Assembly: GCA_030590585.1 (NCBI GenBank)
Contig: JAUUYD010000151.1
Span: 1 to 6,218, forward strand
DNA: 6,218 nt
From: Spirochaeta sp.
Lineage (GTDB): Bacteria > Spirochaetota > Spirochaetia > Spirochaetales_E > Spirochaetaceae_B
Reading direction: 5' to 3'
Shown here: in pieces, positions 1 to 5,944 of the stretch
Layout of the letters: each line of letters starts with the position of its first letter
How positions within the stretch are numbered: the first letter of the stretch is position 1
Notes under the pieces: model-generated
What the model was told of the DNA's origin: nothing
Database searches by the model: none
Seen by the model: the letters and a program-made list of their open reading frames with translations, nothing else
Translations under genes and position numbers: made by a program

Positions 1-64
1 GAGCGGCAGTGGCATTCCCGACGGTTCCGCATCCGACAACGGCTATTCCAAAAGATGATTCCAT
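1..64 (-). CDS. hom: Probable homoserine dehydrogenase, N-terminal fragment (runs off window)
   Basis: Only the first 21 codons are present. The protein begins MESSFGIAVVGCGTVGNATA. A short beta strand (IAVVG) followed by GCGTVG is the dinucleotide-binding loop of a Rossmann fold, and the GxGTVG form is characteristic of homoserine dehydrogenase. That enzyme reduces aspartate semialdehyde to homoserine with NAD(P)H in the cytoplasm, on the way to threonine and methionine. The ATG at 64 is well supported: an SD (GGAGG on the minus strand, 75-71) lies 6 nt upstream. The gene is divergent from the lipoprotein operon, and no functional link is apparent. Other NAD-binding dehydrogenases share the loop, so the enzyme name is likely but not certain from 21 residues. 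Confidence 0.6.
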   Translation of the reverse strand, partial: MESSFGIAVVGCGTVGNATAA

Positions 65-70
65 ATGAGT

Positions 71-75
71 CCTCC
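71..75 (-). promoter_or_regulatory. Ribosome binding site of the hom-like gene
   Basis: Minus-strand GGAGG, 6 nt before the ATG at 64. It fixes the start of the partial gene. The same bases form one end of the inverted repeat at 71-120, so access to this SD could depend on RNA folding. Confidence 0.75.
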
Positions 76-120
76 ATATGCGCATTAGAGCTGGTTGTGG
101 AACTTTCCGCATGATGGAGG
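71..120 (-). promoter_or_regulatory. Bulged inverted repeat covering the SD in the leader of the hom-like gene
   Basis: Bases 71-82 (CCTCCATATGCG) are complementary to 108-120 (CGCATGATGGAGG). They form 7 bp plus 5 bp separated by one bulged base (113), with a 25-nt loop at 83-107. In a minus-strand transcript the SD (75-71) pairs fully with the CCUCC at 120-116, so the fold would hide the ribosome site. This is seen directly. Whether it acts as an RNA switch or as a DNA operator is unknown. I recognise no known riboswitch class in it. Confidence 0.45.
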
Positions 121-139
121 AAGGTGAGGGGATTTTCAA
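111..139 (-). promoter_or_regulatory. Candidate sigma70-type promoter for the hom-like gene
   Basis: On the minus strand, TTGAAA (139-134) is followed after 17 bp by CATCAT (116-111). The hexamers match the consensus at 5 of 6 and 4 of 6 positions. Transcription would begin near 104 and leave a leader of about 40 nt. If this is the real promoter, the far arm of the inverted repeat (108-120) is not transcribed and the repeat would more likely be a DNA operator. A second -10-like hexamer, TCTAAT (89-84), lacks a matching -35. Confidence 0.35.
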
Positions 140-261
140 GGGGCGAACAAGCAGGCTTCTTTGAATGATCCACCCGGCGGATAATGAAATCAGCAGTTAA
201 ACGATAGAGGTCAACAAAAGATTTTATTTTATCAGCTGTAGTTTTTTACAAAATTTGTTAC

Positions 262-267
262 TAGAAT
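262..267 (+). promoter_or_regulatory. Possible -10 element for the lipoprotein operon
   Basis: TAGAAT matches TATAAT at 5 of 6 positions and lies in an AT-rich stretch (about 216-273). It ends 22 nt before the ATG at 290, the same spacing as between the TAGACT -10 and the ATG of the LysM gene in this window. No good -35 sits 16-18 bp upstream (TAGTTT at 17 bp). TTTACA at 245-250 is -35-like but 11 bp away, which is too close. The operon promoter must lie in or near this region, but this exact site is weakly supported. Confidence 0.3.
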
Positions 268-277
268 TGTATTGACC

Positions 278-283
278 GGAGGG
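278..283 (+). promoter_or_regulatory. Ribosome binding site that sets the lpoB-like start
   Basis: GGAGGG lies 6 nt before the ATG at 290. It selects that ATG over the in-frame TTG at 272, which has no SD and would add six residues in front of the signal peptide. Confidence 0.8.
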
Positions 284-289
284 ATTTTA

Positions 290-892
290 ATGAAACGCTA
301 TGTTTTGTTCGTTATATCAGCTTTAGTTTTGCTGATTGCGGGTTGTGCCACAGGACCGACAGTAACCCGGACAGCGTCGGATGAAGTTATTGACTTGAGC
401 GGCCGCTGGAATGATACCGATTCGAGGATGACTGCCGAAACCATGGTATCAAGCATGCTTTCAGGCGGATGGCTTGAACGCTTCAGATCGGGTGAAGGCC
501 GAGAGCCTGTCGTGATAGTCGGAACTGTCCGGAACAAAAGTTCTGAGCATATCGATGCTGATACCTTCATCAAGGATATTGAACGTGAACTTGTGAACAG
601 TGGTCAGGTGATTTTCGTAGTCGGAGGTGAGGCCCGGAAAGAACTTCGTGATGAACGGGATGATCAGCAGTCCAACGCTACACAGTCTACGGCTGCCGCA
701 TTGGCGGCGGAGACCGGAGCTGATTATATGATGCAGGGAACTATCACCAGTCAAACTGATGCCATTGAGGGAACAAGAGCCACTTTATACAAGGTGGATA
801 TGGAACTGATCAGTCTCGAAAACAATCAGAAAGTCTGGATAGATACCAAGGAAATCAAAAAACTCGTTGAACAGAAAAAGAACTCCTGGTAA
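290..892 (+). CDS. lpoB: LpoB-like penicillin-binding protein activator lipoprotein
   Basis: 200-residue predicted lipoprotein. The signal peptide has a KR start, a hydrophobic core (residues 4-17) and the lipobox IAGC, with the modified Cys at residue 19. The mature part matches the LpoB family: DLSGRWNDTDSR (35-46), a WLERF helix (61-65), a VVIVGTVRNKSSEHID strand-turn (74-89), the FIKDIERELVNSG helix (93-105), ELRDERDDQQ (118-127), GADYMMQGTI (143-152) and a closing strand with KVW (181-183). E. coli LpoB is anchored in the outer membrane, crosses the wall and stimulates the synthase PBP1b. The partner here is unknown. Unlike E. coli LpoB there is almost no flexible linker after Cys19, because the conserved domain begins within about 15 residues. 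It is the first gene of the run, 9 nt before the next. Family assignment is strong; the PBP-activating role is inferred. Confidence 0.88.
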   Translation: MKRYVLFVISALVLLIAGCATGPTVTRTASDEVIDLSGRWNDTDSRMTAETMVSSMLSGGWLERFRSGEGREPVVIVGTVRNKSSEHIDADTFIKDIERELVNSGQVIFVVGGEARKELRDERDDQQSNATQSTAAALAAETGADYMMQGTITSQTDAIEGTRATLYKVDMELISLENNQKVWIDTKEIKKLVEQKKNSW

Positions 893-901
893 TTCTTTTT
901 C

Positions 902-2326
902 ATGAAGCTCAAGATGGTCCATTTCCGGAAACTGGTTCTGCCGGCAATGCTGTTACCGGCAATTATCTCCTGTGCCAGTATGAAAACCCAGCAAAAGCAG
1001 TATGTCGAGTCTGTTCCTCTTGCCCGGGACGGTTCTTATGAACAGGCGGCTCTGATTATTCAGGAAGCCAAGGGAGAGGACTACAAGGAAAAGGATAGAG
1101 TTCTCTATTATCTCGACCAGGGCATGCTCTATCACTGGTCGGGGGAGTATGAGTTGAGTAATGAAATGCTCACAAAGGCTGAGAACGCCATTGAAGAACT
1201 TTTCACCTCCAGTGTTTCCAAAGCCATAGCTTCGGGTTTCTTGAATGACAACGCGCTTGATTACTTCGGTGAGGACTATGAGGACATCTATCTCAATGTT
1301 TTTAAAGCTCTCAATTATATTGCCCTCGGGGATGAGGAATCGGCTCTTGTTGAGATTCGCAGGGTTCAGATTAAACTTAACCTGCTGGAAGACAAGTATA
1401 AAAATCTGGTGGATGAATACAACTCTTCAGATGGTGCCGAAGGAGAGCTTGAATACAGGGAAAGCCAGTTTCATAACGATGTACTCGCCCGTTACCTCAG
1501 TCTTCTTCTCTATCGATCTGAAGAATCCTGGGATGACGCGAGAATAGATGCTGAATCGATGGATGAAGCCTGGAAAACACAGAAGAGCCTTTACGGTTTT
1601 ACCAAACCGGCGTTTCCCACGGTAATTCCAGTGGATGAGAATCAGGCGCTGGTGAATGTTCTGAGCTTTTCCGGCATGAGCCCGGTTAAACTTGCGGATA
1701 CAATTTACATTCAAACCGGCCCCAGCATTGTTTATCTGACTATGACCGGCCAGAGTGAAGATTATGTCACCAACCTGGTAGGTTTCAATTTTTTGATTAT
1801 CCCGGGTGTTCATTCCGGTTTTCATTTCAAGATTCAGTTTCCCAGACTCTCGAGCAGACGATCAGACGCGGACAGGGTGATTGTTAAGTTTAACGGCGAG
1901 GAAGTTGCGGAGATTCCCATGCTGGAGAAGATGGAGGATATTGCGAGAGAAACCTTTCTCCTGAGACAGCCTATTACCATTGGTAAAACCATTATTCGCG
2001 CCACTATTAAGAATATAGCCAAGGAAGTCGGCAAGGATGCGATGCAGCAGGGTTTGAGCGATCAGGGTACCGGCGGTTTTATTGTCGGTCTTCTTGCCGG
2101 TATAGCTGCCGATGTCGCTGTGGATGCCACTGAAAATGCTGATCTCCGGATATCCCAGTTCTTTCCCTCATATGCCAGAGCCGTTGAAATCGCAGTCGAT
2201 CCCGGGTCTTATCATGTTACAGTCGAGTACTGGAACGGGAATAAGCTGATGAGGGAAATTGATCACGGAACCCGGGATTTTTCGACCGGGGGTTTGAATC
2301 TTATAGAAAGCTTCATGCTGCAGTAG
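902..2326 (+). CDS. COG3014-type TPR-containing lipoprotein, function unknown
   Basis: 474 residues. The signal peptide ends in the lipobox IISC with the modified Cys at residue 24. Residues 45-165 are helical and TPR-like. They include YEQAALIIQEAKG, a QGMLYHWSGEYELSNEMLTKAE repeat and the family-typical stretch YFGEDYEDIYLNVFKALNYI (121-140) running into GDEESALVEIRR (143-154). Residues 240-340 look beta-rich. Residues 341-386 form a charged helix leading to a Gly/Ala-rich hydrophobic segment (390-408), then ADLR and a final beta domain with DPGSYHVTVEYW (433-444). I recognise the COG3014 family, whose role is unknown; the TPR part suggests a protein-binding scaffold in the periplasm or at the outer membrane. 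The ATG at 902 follows the lpoB-like stop by 9 nt with no visible SD, so coupled translation is likely. An in-frame ATG at 914 is an alternative that keeps the signal peptide. Confidence 0.8.
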   Translation: MKLKMVHFRKLVLPAMLLPAIISCASMKTQQKQYVESVPLARDGSYEQAALIIQEAKGEDYKEKDRVLYYLDQGMLYHWSGEYELSNEMLTKAENAIEELFTSSVSKAIASGFLNDNALDYFGEDYEDIYLNVFKALNYIALGDEESALVEIRRVQIKLNLLEDKYKNLVDEYNSSDGAEGELEYRESQFHNDVLARYLSLLLYRSEESWDDARIDAESMDEAWKTQKSLYGFTKPAFPTVIPVDENQALVNVLSFSGMSPVKLADTIYIQTGPSIVYLTMTGQSEDYVTNLVGFNFLIIPGVHSGFHFKIQFPRLSSRRSDADRVIVKFNGEEVAEIPMLEKMEDIARETFLLRQPITIGKTIIRATIKNIAKEVGKDAMQQGLSDQGTGGFIVGLLAGIAADVAVDATENADLRISQFFPSYARAVEIAVDPGSYHVTVEYWNGNKLMREIDHGTRDFSTGGLNLIESFMLQ

Positions 2327-2338
2327 GTGAATTAAATT

Positions 2339-2343
2339 GGAGG
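2339..2343 (+). promoter_or_regulatory. Ribosome binding site of the LPP20-like gene
   Basis: GGAGG, 4 nt before the ATG at 2348, lies in the 21-nt gap after the COG3014-type gene. It is the only strong internal SD in the four-gene run, so this gene can be translated independently of its upstream neighbour. Confidence 0.7.
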
Positions 2344-2347
2344 AATT

Positions 2348-3427
2348 ATGCAGGATTGTTTTAAAAGATATAATTTTGTTCTATTAAGCGTTGTTTCCAT
2401 AATTGTGATGCTGCTGGTCAGCAGCTGTGCCACCGGTTCATCATCATCAACGGCATCTGCCGGCAGGGGAGGGGGGAAGGCCCCGGTCTGGGTGAGCGAT
2501 AAGGATTCAATTTATCCGCCTGAAAAATTTCTGGCGGAAGTCGGTGAAGGAGACAGTCTTAAAGGGGCCAAATCCAATGCCGCCGGCGCTATAGCACAGA
2601 TTTTTCGTACCCGGGTAAAGGTGGACAGCAATATACGTACACGTTATTCGGAGATCAGCGGGGAAGACGGTGTTATTCTGGGGATGGTTACCCAGACCGA
2701 TTTCGACCAGAGTATTGACCAGTCTGCCGATCAGTCCTTATCCAATCTCAAATACGGTGAGGCCTGGACCGATGAAATGGGGCGGGTTTATACCGTCGCT
2801 TACCTGGACAGATCTGAAACCGGTAATCTTTACCGCTCACGCATAGTTGATAACGATGGGAGAATCAGCGAACTGCTCGGGCGGGCCCGGAATCAGGATG
2901 AGCCGCTGCGCCGTTATGCGTTTCTCGATGCCGCTCATGTTTATGCCGAAGCCAACAGAATGCTTCAGGAGCAGCTGGAGATTATCAATATGCCGATGGC
3001 ACGTTCAGTGATACATCCCTACGATCTTGGCGAGCTCAGGGCTGCAAGGGCGGATCAGGCATCTGCCTTGAAAATACGTGTTGAGGTATCCGGCGATCCT
3101 GAAGGCCGTATAAACGCGGTTCTTTCCGACTGGGTAACCGGTAAGGGTTTTACCGTTTCCGATGGCGGTGATTTGTTTCTTACAGCCGTTATGTCAATTT
3201 CTCCTGTAAAACTGGATAACAGCTATGAGAATTTAAGTTGGGAGCTCAATCTCACCCTCATGGACAGCTCCGGTTATCCGGCGGTATCTCTACCCCGGCA
3301 GAACCGATCTTCAGGGGTCAGTGCTTCAGCCGCGGAATCCCGGGCATACAATGATATGGCTGAAATGATTCAGAAAGATTTTGATCGGGAATTCACGAAT
3401 TATCTGACATCCTTTCTGGAAAAATGA
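2348..3427 (+). CDS. LPP20-family lipoprotein with extra C-terminal domain
   Basis: 359 residues. The signal peptide has a hydrophobic core at 9-24 and the lipobox VSSC (Cys27), followed by a Ser/Gly-rich linker (28-44). Residues 45-165 have the LPP20 pattern: APVWV, then FLAEVGEGDSLKGAKSNAAGAIAQ (61-84; Gly-x-Gly followed by an Ala-rich helix) and the strand VYTVAYLDRSETGNLYR (147-163). Residues 175-238 are helical. Residues 240-359 form a separate alpha/beta domain (IRVEVS, a helix with GRINAVLSDWVTGKGF, DLFLTAVMSI, LSWELNLTLMD and a long last helix). LPP20 is named after a Helicobacter pylori surface lipoprotein and its molecular function is not settled. Placement after LpoB-like and COG3014-type genes suggests a joint envelope role, which is inference. 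Its stop codon is 4 nt before the next ATG. Confidence 0.8.
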   Translation: MQDCFKRYNFVLLSVVSIIVMLLVSSCATGSSSSTASAGRGGGKAPVWVSDKDSIYPPEKFLAEVGEGDSLKGAKSNAAGAIAQIFRTRVKVDSNIRTRYSEISGEDGVILGMVTQTDFDQSIDQSADQSLSNLKYGEAWTDEMGRVYTVAYLDRSETGNLYRSRIVDNDGRISELLGRARNQDEPLRRYAFLDAAHVYAEANRMLQEQLEIINMPMARSVIHPYDLGELRAARADQASALKIRVEVSGDPEGRINAVLSDWVTGKGFTVSDGGDLFLTAVMSISPVKLDNSYENLSWELNLTLMDSSGYPAVSLPRQNRSSGVSASAAESRAYNDMAEMIQKDFDREFTNYLTSFLEK

Positions 3428-3431
3428 CCGG

Positions 3432-4427
3432 ATGAATCGCAGCGGGAGGGTTTTTCTCTTTCTGCCGGTAATGGTGTTTCTTATACAGTGCGCCTCTCCC
3501 TCAACGGCGGATATCATTCAGGAACCGGTTTCTCAGCCTCCTCAGACTCAGAAAGATATTGAAGACCCTCCGGTGGATATCGATGTGGAGGATATAGAGC
3601 TGGTGGATTTAGAGAGTCCTCTGATTATCCTGGATGCCATCCTGCAGGCCTACCCTGATAGAGTTAAATCCCTGGAACTCCGTAATGGTGACTGGAGTCT
3701 TCTCATTGGCGGAGAACCTTTTTACTGGGCAGGAGGCCGCTTACTTCCAGAGGGTGAGCTTGTAAAGATTGATGACTATTCACCATACCGATTCAAACCC
3801 AATCCCGGGGCACTTCCACCAGTCAGGGATTTGGATTCGGATGAAATTAAAAAGCTCAGTTCAATCATCGAACAGAGAGAATCACATCAGGATTACAGGT
3901 TTTCCGGCTTTCTCACGGCATTATGGGGAATGGAAAATTTTCTCTCTGCAGAAAATACCGTTATCAGGATTAAGTTTCTGGGGCGAAAAATACGGATTCA
4001 TCCACTGATAAATGATGCCCTGAAACGTGTTGAAGAAGAAATATTGAAGAAAGCCGAAAGCGATAAAGATACGGAACAATGGCTTTCCGACTTAAGTGAT
4101 TCAGGTGCTTATGTGTGGCGGGATATTGCAGGTTCGGGGAACCGGAGTCTCCATTCCTATGGTATAGCCATAGATCTCATTCCCGAGGATTATCAGGGCA
4201 AACAGGCTTACTGGAGATGGGCCAGTGATTATTATGATGATTGGTGGACCATACCCTATGAAGACAGGTATCAGGTACCCGAAGCCGTAGTTAATGCCTT
4301 TGAAGATAACGGATTTGTCTGGGGAGGGAAGTGGTTTCTTTTCGATCAGATTCATTTCGAGTACCGGCCGGAATTAATTATTCTGGGCCGTCTTGCAGGC
4401 AATGACGTTTCGATCCCGAATCGCTGA
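3432..4427 (+). CDS. M15-family zinc peptidase lipoprotein (probable peptidoglycan carboxypeptidase/endopeptidase)
   Basis: 331 residues. The C-terminal third (about 185-318) is an M15 peptidase domain of the VanY / L-Ala-D-Glu endopeptidase type. It carries SLHSYGIAID (239-248), with zinc ligands His241 and Asp248, and VWGGKWFLFDQIHFEYRP (296-313), with ligand His308 and Asp305 in the usual catalytic-acid place (DxxH). All key residues are present, so activity is expected. Such enzymes trim D-Ala from, or cut within, peptidoglycan stem peptides in the periplasm. The signal peptide (7-19) ends in LIQC; Gln before Cys20 is unusual for a lipobox, so lipidation is likely but less certain. Residues 25-62 are an acidic, Pro-rich linker. 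Residues 63-150 are an unrecognised domain with paired aromatic/Gly strands (DWSLLIGG, FYWAGGRLLP). The ATG lies 4 nt after the LPP20-like stop with no clear SD, so coupling is likely. Exact bond specificity cannot be read. Confidence 0.85.
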   Translation: MNRSGRVFLFLPVMVFLIQCASPSTADIIQEPVSQPPQTQKDIEDPPVDIDVEDIELVDLESPLIILDAILQAYPDRVKSLELRNGDWSLLIGGEPFYWAGGRLLPEGELVKIDDYSPYRFKPNPGALPPVRDLDSDEIKKLSSIIEQRESHQDYRFSGFLTALWGMENFLSAENTVIRIKFLGRKIRIHPLINDALKRVEEEILKKAESDKDTEQWLSDLSDSGAYVWRDIAGSGNRSLHSYGIAIDLIPEDYQGKQAYWRWASDYYDDWWTIPYEDRYQVPEAVVNAFEDNGFVWGGKWFLFDQIHFEYRPELIILGRLAGNDVSIPNR

Positions 4428-4431
4428 ACAT

Positions 4432-4462
4432 AAAAAAAGACCGCCTGAAATCAGGCGGTCTT
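4432..4462 (-). terminator. Rho-independent terminator in the convergent gap
   Basis: A 9-bp perfect stem (4439-4447 with 4452-4460, GACCGCCTG) closes a 4-nt loop and is extended by two A-T pairs. Read on the minus strand it is followed by seven U (complement of A 4432-4438), a strong terminator for the LysM gene ending at 4468. Read on the plus strand the tail is only UU then AAAA, so it would end the lipoprotein operon less efficiently. No other terminator lies between the two stops. Confidence 0.88.
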
Positions 4463-4467
4463 AAAAT

Positions 4468-5922
4468 CTACTTTGGCGGTATCGTCAGTATCTGACCCGG
4501 GTAAATCAAGTCCGGATTCTGTATGATTCTGCGATTGGCTCTCCATATTTTTGGCCACATGTAAGGATTATCAAAAATCTCATCCATCTCGGAGATACGC
4601 CACAGGCAGTCCGTAGCTACTTCTCTGTAAACAACAGTGTAAGTTTGTGATACGGCATTGGCTGCATAAACGTCGATATAGGCGTCAGCCTGGCGAAAAT
4701 AATCCTTGGCAAGATCAAATTGGCCGGCATTTCTCGCTGTTACACCCTTTTCCCAAAGAGCCTGGGCAAAAGCCAGATAGTCGGCATTCTGCTCATCCGC
4801 ATTCACCTGAGTTTCCCCGTCTTCTATGGGGATATCTGAGGGAACATCATCTGAATCTCCATCAATGGGATCGTCCAGACCTCGAAGCTGAGGCTCCTCA
4901 ATCTCAATACCTTCGGTGTTTTCAGAATGGTCTATCAGTGGATTGGTGTTAAGGAACTCCTCACCATCCCACGGACGGGCCTCGTTAACTGTGCCCTCGG
5001 AATCGAGAGTTCTTAATCTGGAAGCTTCTTCAATACGTTTTTGTGTTTCCGACATCATTACATCGGTTTCCGATTGTTTTTTACGAATCGCACTGTTACG
5101 GGCAGCAAGAACAGCCTGATACTTGGCATCCGAGAGATAATCCACACTCTCTTCGATTTCGTAGGAACGGAACGCGGAAATACCTTTGAAATAATAATCA
5201 TTAGCCGAATCAAGCTCATCAGGGGCATAAAGATAAGCTTCGTTATCCTCGGCATCTCCCATATAATTCTCAGTATCCCTTCTCAAAATTCCAACATAAC
5301 GGATATTTTCGCTGAGATTGTAATGCAGACGGGCCTGGGCAGCCAGTGTTTCATCTGCGTTTGTCTGAGCCGCGGAAAGGTTTCCAGACTCAAACAAGCT
5401 TTGGGTTTCCAATGCCGACGCTACGGTTTCAGAGTATTCCGCAGGCGCGAATTTATCGGCATCTATATCGGATAATGCACCTTCATTACGGTAATACTTA
5501 ACTTCATACTCCTGTTTTCTGGCCAGGAGTGTTTTATCGTAAAGCTTGTTTGCATCCTTAATTACCATCAGAAGAGCCGATCTGGCTGAATCCGGATCCG
5601 AAACCCCCAGGGTGATGGCTGCATTGAGATCTGCCACCAATTCCCGATAATCAGAAGAATAATAAGTATTGGCGCCCATGAGATTAGCCCTTTGTACGGC
5701 ATCCCTTGCTGCTTTAATATCAATATCAGATAAAGGCTCCGGCGTCTCAACCACCACCGGTTCCGGTTCGGGCTGCGGCTCTACAGTAGGTTCCGCAGGT
5801 TCTTCTACGACTGGTGTTTCTTCCGGTTCCGGCTCAGGGGTGCTTTTACACCCTGTAAAACTGAGTATGAGTATAATGGACAAAGCTGTAATTAGAAATC
5901 GCAAAGAGCGAGAAAATAACAT
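4468..5922 (-). CDS. LysM-domain lipoprotein with Pro/Glu stalk and repeated helical modules
   Basis: 484 residues from the ATG at 5922, chosen because AGGAGG sits 7 nt upstream and a promoter lies just before it. The signal peptide (hydrophobic 9-23) ends in FTGC, Cys25. Residues 28-63 are a Pro/Glu/Val stalk. Residues 65-275 hold three similar helical units of DUF4398-like type, starting near 87 (YYSSDYRELVADLNAA), 158 (FAPAEYSETVASALET) and 232 (YAPDELDSANDYYFKG). A charged helix (280-304) and a very acidic linker (about 319-380) follow, then a TPR-like unit (381-420). Residues 426-482 are a LysM domain: YTVVYREVATDCLWRIS, NPYMWPKIWRANR and NPDLIYPGQILTIP. LysM binds the glycan of peptidoglycan, so the protein probably links an outer lipid anchor to the wall. 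No catalytic domain is visible. It converges on the M15 gene, with 40 nt between stops. Confidence 0.87.
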   Translation of the reverse strand: MLFSRSLRFLITALSIILILSFTGCKSTPEPEPEETPVVEEPAEPTVEPQPEPEPVVVETPEPLSDIDIKAARDAVQRANLMGANTYYSSDYRELVADLNAAITLGVSDPDSARSALLMVIKDANKLYDKTLLARKQEYEVKYYRNEGALSDIDADKFAPAEYSETVASALETQSLFESGNLSAAQTNADETLAAQARLHYNLSENIRYVGILRRDTENYMGDAEDNEAYLYAPDELDSANDYYFKGISAFRSYEIEESVDYLSDAKYQAVLAARNSAIRKKQSETDVMMSETQKRIEEASRLRTLDSEGTVNEARPWDGEEFLNTNPLIDHSENTEGIEIEEPQLRGLDDPIDGDSDDVPSDIPIEDGETQVNADEQNADYLAFAQALWEKGVTARNAGQFDLAKDYFRQADAYIDVYAANAVSQTYTVVYREVATDCLWRISEMDEIFDNPYMWPKIWRANRRIIQNPDLIYPGQILTIPPK

Positions 5923-5929
5923 GTCCGGG

Positions 5930-5935
5930 CCTCCT
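5930..5935 (-). promoter_or_regulatory. Ribosome binding site that sets the LysM gene start
   Basis: Minus-strand AGGAGG, 7 nt before the ATG at 5922. It shows that the in-frame TTG at 5973 is not the start; that TTG is part of the -35 box. Confidence 0.82.
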
Positions 5936-5944
5936 GCATTTTCA

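Noticed and set aside
61..80. Direct repeat CCATATG (61-67 and 74-80) as a protein-binding tandem site
   Set aside because: Seven-base copies this close to a start codon can arise by chance, and the bases are better explained by the start codon and the larger inverted repeat.
272..289. TTG at 272 as the start of the lpoB-like gene
   Set aside because: It overlaps the region just ahead of the GGAGGG site at 278-283, has no SD of its own, and would put MTGGIL before a normal lipoprotein signal starting MKRY at 290.
65..289. Known riboswitch or tRNA in the divergent intergenic region
   Set aside because: I could not match SAM, T-box, lysine or other familiar conserved cores on either strand, nor a tRNA cloverleaf; only the inverted repeat stands out.
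1427..1825. Minus-strand reading frame of 132 codons opposite the COG3014-type gene
   Set aside because: Composition is erratic, no SD or family pattern is seen, and the sense frame is clearly coding.
5041..5475. Plus-strand reading frame of 144 codons opposite the LysM gene
   Set aside because: No SD, no recognisable domain, and it lies wholly antisense to a well-supported gene.
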